Shown: positions 1-7,139 of the stretch, in pieces
Numbering within the stretch: the first letter of the stretch is position 1
Layout: each line of letters opens with the position of its first letter
Source: JBBQSU01 sp038234815
GTDB taxonomy: Bacteria; Planctomycetota; Phycisphaerae; Tepidisphaerales; Tepidisphaeraceae
Assembly (NCBI GenBank): GCA_038234815.1
Contig: JBBQSU010000005.1
Location: forward strand, 1-56,926
Direction of reading: 5' to 3'
Length of the DNA: 56,926 nucleotides
Notes under the pieces: generated by a model
What the model was told of the DNA's origin: nothing
What the model saw: the letters and a program-made list of their open reading frames with translations, nothing else
Databases searched by the model: none
Translations under genes and position numbers: made by a program

Positions 1-25
1 TTCGTTCGCGTCACCTTTAGTTGCC

Positions 26-172
26 CTAGAAGTCACGCAAGACATAATCACCAATTAATATCAACACCCACAGAAAGACGGGAACCGTCAGTATAGCAAT
101 GAGCAAATAAAGGACTGACCATCTTCTACGGCAATCCCGCCCCGGACCATAGTCAGGATTTTTGTGCTTCAT
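26..172 (-). CDS. Possible small single-span membrane protein
   Basis: A 48-residue reading frame starts at the ATG at 172 and encodes a charged N-terminus (KHKNPDYGPGRDCRRRW) followed by one strongly hydrophobic segment of about 25 residues and a short tail. It lies 115 bp downstream of the WYL regulator on the same strand. No clear Shine-Dalgarno sequence precedes the ATG, and an upstream in-frame extension to 265 exists, so the start is uncertain. The positive-inside, membrane-spanning pattern is the only argument that it is real. I do not recognise a family. Confidence 0.25.
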   Translation of the reverse strand: MKHKNPDYGPGRDCRRRWSVLYLLIAILTVPVFLWVLILIGDYVLRDF

Positions 173-286
173 TTGAATAGTTTCTGTTGTCCGAAAGAAC
201 GCATAAGGGGAAAATTGCAGCTTATCGATGGCGAATAAGCTGGGATGTCCCCCTTCGGGGGCCAACGACTCGGAGGCTTCCCACGC

Positions 287-1210
287 TTACGAGAGGATCG
301 ACGCCTCCCCGCCCGTGGACGCGACCCACACGAGTACGTCATCCATCTGGCTCACACGTCCGACAAGCAGGCCGCTGCCATCGTCTTGGGGTGAATACAA
401 AAAACCCGGAGGCCATCGCTTTTCTGAGGCAGTCGCGGCCGCGCGCCCGGTCAGGCGAATGCGAACTTCACGGACCTTGCTTCCGACGCTGATACCAAAA
501 GAGTGCTTGAAATAGTCCGCGGCCGAAAACGGTCGTCGCTTGAATACCGCGTCGGTCGCGGTCAGTTTCTTGATACGGGCAAGACTGAAGATGGGGAAAT
601 GCCGCGTGCGATGGTCGTATCCGACCAAATACCAGGTGCCGGCGAAGAATCGCAGGTAATACGGGTCCACCTCGCGACCCGTAGTCTGCCGTTTGCTATA
701 CGCGTAGTAGATCATTGAAAGTGTCTGACGATCGCGGATGCCGGCAACGATCGGCGTGATCCATTCATTTCCTGTTGAAGTGATGGATGCGGGGATCACG
801 TCAATCTGGGCCTGTAATTCCAGTAATTCCTCTCGCCGGTTCTCCGGCAATGCCGCCAGGAGTTTGTCCTGAAGTTTCAGTAGCGATTTCGAAAAAGGCT
901 CGGGCGTGATCGAAGACATGGATCGAATGGCGACAACGAGCGAGAGCATTTCCTCGTCAGAGACGCTGACGTTCGGCATCGTCCACCGGGTCTCTGTCAG
1001 CTTATACCGCCCATCGATCGGGTCATACTCGATGGGTGCGTCCAATTCCTCACGCATGAAGGCGAGATATCGCCGCAGCGTCCGTGTATTGACTTCAATG
1101 TCCTGAGCAAGTGAAGCAGCCGTACACGACCGGCCGTTGCGTATCTGTCGTTCGATCTCACAGAGTGCCCACCACTTGCTGCGGAATTTGCTGAAACCCG
1201 CATTTCCCAT
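287..1210 (-). CDS. WYL-domain transcriptional regulator (HTH-WYL)
   Basis: A 307-residue protein of the YafY/DeoR-like WYL family. A winged helix-turn-helix occupies about residues 15-75 (SLAQDIEVNTRTLRRYL is the recognition region). The WYL domain is around residues 150-215, with YYLRFFAGTWYLVGYDHRT as its signature, and a WCX-like C-terminal part follows. WYL regulators sense nucleic acids or nucleotide-like ligands and often repress phage-defence operons (BrxR, CapW). This gene is divergent from the phosphatase/AAA/nuclease cassette starting at 1290, with 79 bp between, so it is the obvious candidate regulator of that cassette. That link is inferred from position. The ATG at 1210 is the first start in frame; only weak purine-rich sequence precedes it. 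Confidence 0.9.
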   Translation of the reverse strand: MGNAGFSKFRSKWWALCEIERQIRNGRSCTAASLAQDIEVNTRTLRRYLAFMREELDAPIEYDPIDGRYKLTETRWTMPNVSVSDEEMLSLVVAIRSMSSITPEPFSKSLLKLQDKLLAALPENRREELLELQAQIDVIPASITSTGNEWITPIVAGIRDRQTLSMIYYAYSKRQTTGREVDPYYLRFFAGTWYLVGYDHRTRHFPIFSLARIKKLTATDAVFKRRPFSAADYFKHSFGISVGSKVREVRIRLTGRAAATASEKRWPPGFLYSPQDDGSGLLVGRVSQMDDVLVWVASTGGEASILS

Positions 1211-1289
1211 GTCATACTTCTAACCCCACCACCGCGCTAATCAACAGACCGGACCGAAACTGTCATGCCTTGCCGGTATATATACGGTC
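1211..1289. promoter_or_regulatory. Divergent promoter region between WYL regulator and cassette
   Basis: This 79-bp region must hold the promoters of both the WYL gene (minus) and the phosphatase-led cassette (plus). It contains the perfect palindrome GTATATATAC at 1276-1285, five bases before the ATG at 1290, and several TGTCAT/GTCATG repeats. A palindrome this close to the start could be an operator of the WYL protein, but AT-rich palindromes also arise by chance in promoters. No good Shine-Dalgarno site precedes 1290, so leaderless translation is possible. Confidence 0.35.
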
Positions 1290-1739
1290 ATGTCAAACAG
1301 GCAACCAAGCATCCTCGTCCTTGATCGCCATAGCGTGCTCCAAGCTATAACGGAATACCAACGCTGCATCGTGATCAGCATCCGCGATCCAGAAAAACCA
1401 CGAATCAGAATCCCAAAGAATTCCACCTGTACCGCAATTCTATATGTCGCTTTCCATGACACCGAGCCTGCCGACTGGCCGGCAGTGCCACCCGACGTAA
1501 AGATTTTCTCCCTGCGTCAGGCCAAACGGATCTGGAAATTCGTGGAGACGCATGTTGAGCAGGCCGACGCCATAGTCGTTCATTGCGAGTTTGGGAAATC
1601 CCGATCCCCCGCCGTCGCTGCGGCAATCTGCGAATTCCTCGGTCGCAAGGCCAACGATTACTTCGAGCAATATGTCCCAAACGACCACGTCTACCAGGTC
1701 ATGGTCCAATCCAAACCTCCTACCAGAACCAAGACCTGA
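1290..1739 (+). CDS. Dual-specificity/tyrosine phosphatase-like protein
   Basis: 149 residues with an intact cysteine-phosphatase loop: HCEFGKSRS at residues 98-106 has Cys99 and Arg105 as CX5R, followed by a helix SPAVAAAICEFLG. The N-terminal part (IVISIRDPEKP, then AFHDTEP) matches the pattern of compact bacterial DSP-like phosphatases, in which strands precede the loop and a helix region (RQAKRIWKFVETH) leads into it. It would hydrolyse phosphate esters on protein, nucleotide or another cytoplasmic substrate; the target is unknown. It is the first gene of a plus-strand cassette with an AAA+ ATPase and a nuclease-like protein. Such phosphatases also occur alone in many genomes, so the functional tie is inferred from tight arrangement only. 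Confidence 0.75.
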   Translation: MSNRQPSILVLDRHSVLQAITEYQRCIVISIRDPEKPRIRIPKNSTCTAILYVAFHDTEPADWPAVPPDVKIFSLRQAKRIWKFVETHVEQADAIVVHCEFGKSRSPAVAAAICEFLGRKANDYFEQYVPNDHVYQVMVQSKPPTRTKT

Positions 1740-1832
1740 TGCACCCGTGGCCTTCAAGAGCCAACTGCCAGTACCGATGCACTGATGGATTCCCGCGTAC
1801 CTTACAACACCCGCATTCCGACAAGGAAGCCG

Positions 1833-3173
1833 ATGAAAAATATTGAAACCAGGCCCGTGGCGCGACTCGTCGACTTGCAAGCTGCAGAAGACCGCATGCC
1901 AGAGTCCGAGCCGACGCTGAAGATGCTGAAGCTAAGTACGATCATCTCGCTGCAAGACCGCATGGCTGCGTTATTTTTGAATAAAATGGTTGACCAGACT
2001 GCAGAACAAGGTGACCGTTTAATCAATCGCCTGCTCATGCAGTGCCTTCCCGCTTTTATTCAGTCGCTAAGCGGAAAAATCATCTACGTGACGGACTTTG
2101 GAGAAAGGAGTGATCGGCACGAAGAAGTGGCCGCCGAGTACATCGAGGTTCGGGAAGGTGATCTCTCGCATCGAGTGCTCAATAGAGGAAGTATCTTCGT
2201 CGAGATGCCGGATGAACGAGTCGTGATTTCGATTTCGCATTTCCATGAGGGCATGGGACAGATCGCAAGCATTCTGCAGACTCGCAGCAGTCGTGACTCG
2301 GCCGAATTCCGAAGTCGTTGGCGTGCCTACACCCGGCGACACAACTACCTGAAGAACCGCGCCATTTTTGCAGACGGCGAGTTGGTGAACCGTAGCCGCA
2401 AGTACAGTTGGGACGACATCTACCTCACAACGCAGGTTCGCCAGGCAATCAAGACCCACGTCGAAGCGTTTCTTGCCAACATCGACCAACTTCATGAAAT
2501 GGGCCTTAAAGGCCGACGGGGTGTCATTTTCAGCGGGTCGCCGGGCACTGGCAAAACGCTGCTTGGAAAGGTGCTGGCTGACACGCTGGGCGTCAGTTTC
2601 ATTTGGGTGCTACCCCGTCACGTTCGCGGTCCCAGTTCCTTCCATTCAATTCTTCAGCTTGCACGGTTTCAGTCGCCTTGTGTTCTGTTCCTGGAAGACC
2701 TGGATCTGTTTGCCGAAAACCGCGAGTCGGAGAACAAGGCGGTGCTGGGAGAACTGATGAACCAGTTGGACGGTGCCTCAGACACGAACGGCATCGTGAC
2801 GATTGCGACGACCAATAGACTCGAGGTGATCGAGAAAGCACTTAGAAACCGGCCCGGTCGCTTCGACCGGGTCCTGTCAATCGGCCCCATGAATGTCGCA
2901 TCACGGGCCAAGTTACTGACGAAGCTATTGTCAAATATAAGCCTCACCGAGGACGACATTGCTTATTTGGTCGAGCAAACTGCGGACTGCTCTGGTGCAC
3001 AAGTTGAAGAGCTTGCCAATACAATCTGCATTCTTACACTCGAAGCGGCAAACGGACAATCAACTCAGGAGGCCACCAACCTTCACGCGGCCCGATCGAT
3101 ATTAGAAGTGGCCGTGCAGCAGATTTGCGTGAAGAAGGACGCACCGAGCCTGGGATTCCGTCTTGAAGCTTAG
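1833..3173 (+). CDS. AAA+ ATPase with uncharacterised N-terminal region
   Basis: 446 residues from the ATG at 1833, chosen because AAGGA stands five bases upstream; an in-frame ATG at 1785 would add 16 residues. The C-terminal half is a single AAA+ module: Walker A GSPGTGKT (about 235-242), Walker B LFLEDLD (about 285-291, with Glu-Asp order as in Bcs1-like proteins), sensor-1 ATTN (about 325-328) and an RPGRFDR arginine-finger region (about 340-346). The lid helices follow. The first 200 residues have mixed helices and strands that I cannot assign. The ATPase probably forms a ring and remodels a protein or nucleic-acid partner. It ends 22 bp before the nuclease-like gene, which suggests co-transcription. 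Confidence 0.85.
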   Translation: MKNIETRPVARLVDLQAAEDRMPESEPTLKMLKLSTIISLQDRMAALFLNKMVDQTAEQGDRLINRLLMQCLPAFIQSLSGKIIYVTDFGERSDRHEEVAAEYIEVREGDLSHRVLNRGSIFVEMPDERVVISISHFHEGMGQIASILQTRSSRDSAEFRSRWRAYTRRHNYLKNRAIFADGELVNRSRKYSWDDIYLTTQVRQAIKTHVEAFLANIDQLHEMGLKGRRGVIFSGSPGTGKTLLGKVLADTLGVSFIWVLPRHVRGPSSFHSILQLARFQSPCVLFLEDLDLFAENRESENKAVLGELMNQLDGASDTNGIVTIATTNRLEVIEKALRNRPGRFDRVLSIGPMNVASRAKLLTKLLSNISLTEDDIAYLVEQTADCSGAQVEELANTICILTLEAANGQSTQEATNLHAARSILEVAVQQICVKKDAPSLGFRLEA

Positions 3174-3195
3174 TATCAGGCCATGGAGACGAGGC

Positions 3196-4269
3196 ATGGG
3201 CAACGAAACATCCAATAAGCCGAACTGGTTTACAGAACTGGAAATATATGGTGGTCGGGCCGAAGAGGGCCAAAGCAAGCGAGAGAATTTCTTCACGACT
3301 TCCTTCGCATGGGTATTGTCGAAATACCCGGGGGTAAAGAAAGAGGTTTTGGAAACACTTTTCCACCGACCCGATATCGATTTCTTAAACGCCGAACTCC
3401 GGGTGCAGAAATCCCTGATGGATGGCATCCCGGACATCTTCGTTTCTGTTAAATCCGGCAAGGCATTTGACGGTGCCATTGAATGCAAGGTGGATGCCGG
3501 ACATGACAAAATCGAGAAACTCAAAAAATATTGGAAGATTAATGATGAGGAAGAGTGCCATGGTGTGGCGTACATTTATCGACAGGCCACAAAGCCACCG
3601 TGGGAACCCGAAGCAAAGCCAGAAACCGCGACCGGGAAAGACATACTACCAATGCGATGGAACGACATTCTTTCCATTCTGAAAAAGCAGTTGGCAACTG
3701 CCGAAGAATCGATTTTGCTGCGAGATTTTGTCGAATATATGGAGTATTTGAATATGGCAGATAATCCGTTGAACCTCGAAGACACCGTGCATGTTGCTGC
3801 TGTAAACCAATTCCAGAAGGTAGCTGCCTCGCTTGTAAAGTCCGTCGCCGAGGCACTATGCCAAAAGTTCAAAATGGTCGAGGACGGACAAGACAATTCC
3901 GATGTGAAAACGCCGCCTTTCAGGGGATGTCGATTTAAGCATGCGGCTTCCGGGGGAAGATTCGGTTTCTACCTGGTATTCATCGTGGAACCCCAAGCAA
4001 CACTGCAAGCGGTGGTTTACTTGTCAAAACCCGATGCGGACGGCCAAGCGGGGGAACTTTTTAAGATTTGCAAAGAAAACCACGGCTGGAAAGGCTTGGG
4101 ATGGGGCGGGGAGTGGCCGGGTATTGGTCTCAAGATCGATATCGACCGTCAGTCCAACAATGGCAGGAAAGTTTTGTTTACTTCAGAGTACGAGGGTCAG
4201 GTCAAGGCCCTCACCGATTGGGCAACTAAACAGTTTGAAAAAATCCCTGAGTTGATAACGCCAGCGTGA
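3196..4269 (+). CDS. PD-(D/E)XK nuclease-superfamily-like protein
   Basis: 357 residues from the ATG at 3196, preceded by GGAGACGAGG; an alternative start at 3163 would overlap the AAA gene. Near the N-terminus a RENFFTTSFAWVL helix is typical of PD-(D/E)XK proteins related to restriction and defence. The core shows GIPDIFV (Asp80) then a strand ending in ECK (Glu96-x-Lys98), followed by a lysine-rich helix. This is the classical D...ExK catalytic layout. The C-terminal half (about 150-357) has no family I recognise. In context, with an AAA+ ATPase and a divergent WYL regulator, it is plausibly the DNA- or RNA-cleaving effector. Nuclease activity is inferred; the fold assignment rests on motif spacing only. 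Confidence 0.65.
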   Translation: MGNETSNKPNWFTELEIYGGRAEEGQSKRENFFTTSFAWVLSKYPGVKKEVLETLFHRPDIDFLNAELRVQKSLMDGIPDIFVSVKSGKAFDGAIECKVDAGHDKIEKLKKYWKINDEEECHGVAYIYRQATKPPWEPEAKPETATGKDILPMRWNDILSILKKQLATAEESILLRDFVEYMEYLNMADNPLNLEDTVHVAAVNQFQKVAASLVKSVAEALCQKFKMVEDGQDNSDVKTPPFRGCRFKHAASGGRFGFYLVFIVEPQATLQAVVYLSKPDADGQAGELFKICKENHGWKGLGWGGEWPGIGLKIDIDRQSNNGRKVLFTSEYEGQVKALTDWATKQFEKIPELITPA

Positions 4270-4317
4270 CAGAATCTGTCCTTTCCACCCTGTATCTTTC
4301 CGCAAGGAGATACAGTC

Positions 4318-4461
4318 ATGACCACATTTCGTGTTACGTTTTATGTCAGCGGGCGAAGGTTTGAAGTGGTGGTGCCTGCGGCATCGACGGCCCATGCCAA
4401 GCACGTGATTGGGGGCCAATACCCGAAAGCCACGCTCATCATCGCCCACCGGATCAACTAA
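4318..4461 (+). CDS. Small 47-residue protein downstream of the nuclease-like gene
   Basis: The ATG at 4318 has a strong AAGGAG eight bases upstream. The product starts TTFRVTFYVSGRRFEVVVP and continues with a helix STAHAKHVIGGQYP and a last strand ATLIIAHRI, so it reads as a compact beta-beta-alpha-beta unit. The pattern of two strands, a helix ending in G-QYP and a final strand resembles small orphan proteins found in many bacteria, often near mobile or accessory genes. No function is known to me. It follows the nuclease-like gene by 48 bp and could be the last gene of that transcript. Confidence 0.6.
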   Translation: MTTFRVTFYVSGRRFEVVVPAASTAHAKHVIGGQYPKATLIIAHRIN

Positions 4462-4739
4462 GATGTTCCGGTCGAAACGCGCGCAAACGGGAAGGCGTGC
4501 ATAAGCGAGGGGATAACCCGTCGACTCGGCGGGACAAACAGGGGGTCATCGTTTCTTACGTCCGCACCTCCCTCTTGTTCGTCACCGCTGATGATTCTTC
4601 TCCGCGGGTCTGGTGAATACTCTATTTCGTAGGCGATCCCTTCGTGCGGGGCCAAGGGGACAGGGGTGCGCGGGGCCTTTTCTCGGTCTGCCTTTGCTTA
4701 CCGGCCCTCGTCTGCATTTATGCGGGGTCGATTTCCAGC

Positions 4740-5380
4740 ATCTTACCTAGTTTGCCAAATTGGTGCGCTTTTTGGCGCCAAAACGCGCACCATCATTTTG
4801 GCCATTTTAAAAATATTCAGAAATTTTAAGTGCTTGTTTATCAAAGAGTTAGCATTTTTACCCTCCCGAAATTTTGGCGAATTCCCGCCCATTTGCGCAC
4901 CACGGGACCACAGGTTAGAGGGCTATACTTATGACCAACAGTCAGTTGATTGCCTTGGTTGCCACCTTGACCGGTTGCATTTACGCGGCGGGATTATTAC
5001 TCGGTGTGGGATTCGGACCGGGGCCGTCGCCCGGTCAAGCGGCACCTGCAAAGGGCTTGTTGGCCACGCGGGCCTGCGCGGCGCGTTCATCGTGCGACTT
5101 TGAGATTGGCCCGGGGATATTGTCCGCCGAAGCCGCACCTGCAAATGGAGCGTTCCAAGCTCGCGTTTACGCCGCGAAGCTTTCCTTCCTTGACGGCATC
5201 CGAGGGGCACAACAAACCGGACCCTTTGAAGACCCCGCCGGACCCGGATACGACCTTCCCAAAACAGGCATGGGACCCCAAAAGGACCTCTTTGGGACCC
5301 CCTTTGGACCCCTTTTTTGCCTGACACTCCGTCCGAATCGCGTGAATTTGGCCGAATTTCGACGAATATCGTCTCGGGAC
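4740..5380 (+). repeat. Repeated element, copy 1
   Basis: This copy and 39944-40800 (opposite orientation) share the same order of parts. First is a 30-base palindrome, GGTGCGC...GCGCACC with GGCGCC at its centre (4762-4791). Then comes an AT-rich stretch and ATTTGCGCACC, then TAGAGG...TATACTT before ATGACCAACA (ATG at 4931), a variable part, and a core at about 5194-5315. The core encodes IRGAQQTGP, 15 variable residues, MGPQKDLFGTPFGPLF, then NLxExRR. Inside the shared motifs the base differences I found (ATC/ATT, GCA/GCG, TTT/TTC) are all synonymous in this frame. Here the frame runs on without a stop into antisense of the next gene, so this copy may be decayed. Upstream, 4462-4740 shows no gene I can support. 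Confidence 0.6.
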
Positions 5381-5484
5381 ACCAGGTTATGTCATCCCAT
5401 CGGCGTTCCGGCCAAGTCCCAAATGGGCATTGGCGCGTGGCACCGGGATATGGTGGCAAGTGGGAACCGGGGCGTGAGCGGGCA

Positions 5485-5518
5485 ACAAAAAAGCCCCGTC
5501 ATGGAGATGACGGGGCTT
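5485..5518 (-). terminator. Rho-independent terminator of the gene starting at 6106
   Basis: The stem AAGCCCCGTCAT / ATGACGGGGCTT (5491-5518) has a four-base loop. Read on the minus strand it is followed by a T-rich run. It sits 25 bp after the stop codon of the minus-strand conserved hypothetical gene. Confidence 0.85.
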
Positions 5519-5542
5519 GAAGACGAATTCGGGTTCGACGGC

Positions 5543-6106
5543 TTACGAGCCTTTGATCACTTCGATGATGGCCTGGGTCTTGATGACCATCTGGGTTTCA
5601 TCGAAGAGATGGAAGCTTTGCACGCGCAGCTCGTGGCTGCATCGTTCGATGTCCAGGACGCTGAGGCTTCCGGCGGTTTCCTGGGTGCCGGGGGTTTCGG
5701 CGGTCAGCAGTTCACGCTTTTGGGCGTAGGTGCTGATTTCGTCGCGCGTGGCGTCATAGAGCGTCTGGGTAAGCTGCTCTTCCTGCGTGCTGATCATGTA
5801 CCGGATGTTGTCGGCCACGGTCATCTCGTGATATTTTTCTCCGCGACAGGGGATGCTTTGGAGGAGTCCACGATCGGTGAGGGGCTCGTGATTGGTCATA
5901 ATCACTTCGGTCAGGGTGTTCTTGTCCGAGGTGAATGTGATGACATGACCGCCTTCGACAACCCAGATGTCGGCCTCATAGGCTCGCCGGCTGACCTGTT
6001 CGTTGGCAATGATCTTAAAAAGTTCCGGGTGAAGCGTGCGCTGATAAAGCAGCAGCGTCAGTCCGCCGGAACGACGTTGTTTAGTTCGGTTGGGCATAGC
6101 GTCCAT
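5543..6106 (-). CDS. Conserved hypothetical protein, planctomycete type
   Basis: Up to 187 residues; a second start three codons in (ATG at 6097, MPNRTKQ) is equally possible. The sequence has LTLLLYQRTLHPELF near the N-terminus, VVEGGHVITF and LTEVIM strands, a GEKYHEM segment in the middle and a C-terminal FHLFDETQMVIKTQAI strand. I recall similar proteins in planctomycetes described as DUF2617-like, but this assignment is from memory and weak. It has no signal peptide or membrane span, so it is probably cytoplasmic. It ends with its own terminator. Function unknown. Confidence 0.75.
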   Translation of the reverse strand: MDAMPNRTKQRRSGGLTLLLYQRTLHPELFKIIANEQVSRRAYEADIWVVEGGHVITFTSDKNTLTEVIMTNHEPLTDRGLLQSIPCRGEKYHEMTVADNIRYMISTQEEQLTQTLYDATRDEISTYAQKRELLTAETPGTQETAGSLSVLDIERCSHELRVQSFHLFDETQMVIKTQAIIEVIKGS

Positions 6107-6267
6107 GCTCTTTCGAATGCGAAAGAAGCGACTTTGTTACAGGCGGAACGAAATCCGCCTTGGGAAACACGATATCCTCAGGCTTATGCAATCTCGCTTA
6201 CGGAGGGTAAGCGGAGGCTATTTAAATGGAGCCGACCACTATGGTTAGCGCCCGTTAGCCTGCCAGA

Positions 6268-6285
6268 GGCGTGAGACCAGCGGCC
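6268..6285 (+). repeat. Short interspersed repeat, copy 1
   Basis: GGCGTGAGACCAGCGGCC here matches 40933-40950 with one base difference. Both are intergenic and both have TAGCGC nearby. Short GC-rich motifs of this kind are scattered in planctomycete genomes. The rest of the 6107-6356 gap holds no gene I can support. Confidence 0.4.
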
Positions 6286-6356
6286 ACCCGATGTAGCCGA
6301 TTCACGCGGGGCGATCATACGGATTTTCTATGAAAATTGGTAGAAAAATCTGGGGT

Positions 6357-7139
6357 TTAGACAAGGCGGAGAACCTGCACGGCGTGGATGATAATGTCAT
6401 AACCTGCGTGCGAACCTACAGTTATGCCAAATCCTCGCCACAAAAAAACGCCCGCAAAATAGACGCCGGCGACTGTTCGGAACGCAAAACTGGGCATGGA
6501 GAAGGGTTCGGACCCCAAGTAATGGTAGGCCGCAAATCCTGTGGACGAGATACATACTATCAGTAGGCCTGCCCAGAAGCCCTTCATGCCCAAAATGTCG
6601 ATAAAAAGGAGGTGGAGTACTGTCACAAGCACCAGACGGAAGACCAATTCCTCATAAATGCCGGCCCCAATCGACAGGATGAATCGGCCGGCCAAGTTGG
6701 GGCTGTGCGCGGCCATCATTGGGACGAAATAAGCGAAAAGATAAAGGATCGCCGCCAGCGGCAGCGCCAATGCGAAACTCTCGACCGTCATACCGAGCAG
6801 CGTGTTGACCGAAACGTGCCAGGAATCGTTTCGGGCCAGGTGCCAGGCCAGCAGGATGCCTACGACCGCCAATGCCGGCATGAACTGCCCCGTGACGCCG
6901 AAGAGTTGAAAAAAATCCTGAATCTTGCTGAAAGCGATGATCCGCTGTTCGGTCTGCGTGATCGGATCGAAGGTAAAGAGGCGCGTGCCGACTTCGTAGA
7001 TCAGCAGCAGCGGGACCACGAACAAGAGGCTGGCCAGCGGGGTGAGGGATTTTTCGAGATAGGTCTGGCCGGCGGGGCGCGTCGGTGCTGCGGGCAGGAG
7101 GCCTGCCGAAAAGGGCTTGGACGCCTCGGCGCGGCTCAT
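6357..7139 (-). CDS. CPBP-family intramembrane metalloprotease (CAAX protease-like)
   Basis: 260 residues with about seven hydrophobic segments. The family motifs are present in order: EELVFR in a transmembrane helix (EExxxR), FAAYHYLG (the FxxxH motif) and SHAGYDIIIH, where Asp replaces the usual Asn of the HxxxN/B motif. These residues bind the active-site metal in CPBP/Abi proteases (PF02517). The start ATG overlaps the stop of fliM by four bases (ATGA), so the two genes are translationally coupled. Nothing in the sequence shows the substrate. A role in protein turnover or bacteriocin-type immunity is known for relatives, but is not implied here. Confidence 0.88.
   Translation of the reverse strand: MSRAEASKPFSAGLLPAAPTRPAGQTYLEKSLTPLASLLFVVPLLLIYEVGTRLFTFDPITQTEQRIIAFSKIQDFFQLFGVTGQFMPALAVVGILLAWHLARNDSWHVSVNTLLGMTVESFALALPLAAILYLFAYFVPMMAAHSPNLAGRFILSIGAGIYEELVFRLVLVTVLHLLFIDILGMKGFWAGLLIVCISSTGFAAYHYLGSEPFSMPSFAFRTVAGVYFAGVFLWRGFGITVGSHAGYDIIIHAVQVLRLV

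Noticed and set aside
4458..4655. Minus-strand 65-residue open frame
   Set aside because: No ribosome binding site, no recognisable pattern and no support from context.
5087..5281. Antisense open frame in copy 1 aligning with 40277-40522 in copy 2 (GSHAC... and GSGLL... motifs)
   Set aside because: It follows from the DNA similarity of the two copies. The differences checked (Lys/Glu, Cys/Arg, Asp/Asn) change amino acids in this frame but are silent in the opposite frame, so it is likely a shadow.
5381..6274. Continuation of the copy 1 reading frame to 6274
   Set aside because: It runs through the terminator and antisense to the gene at 5543-6106, has no similarity to copy 2 and is best explained by high GC content.
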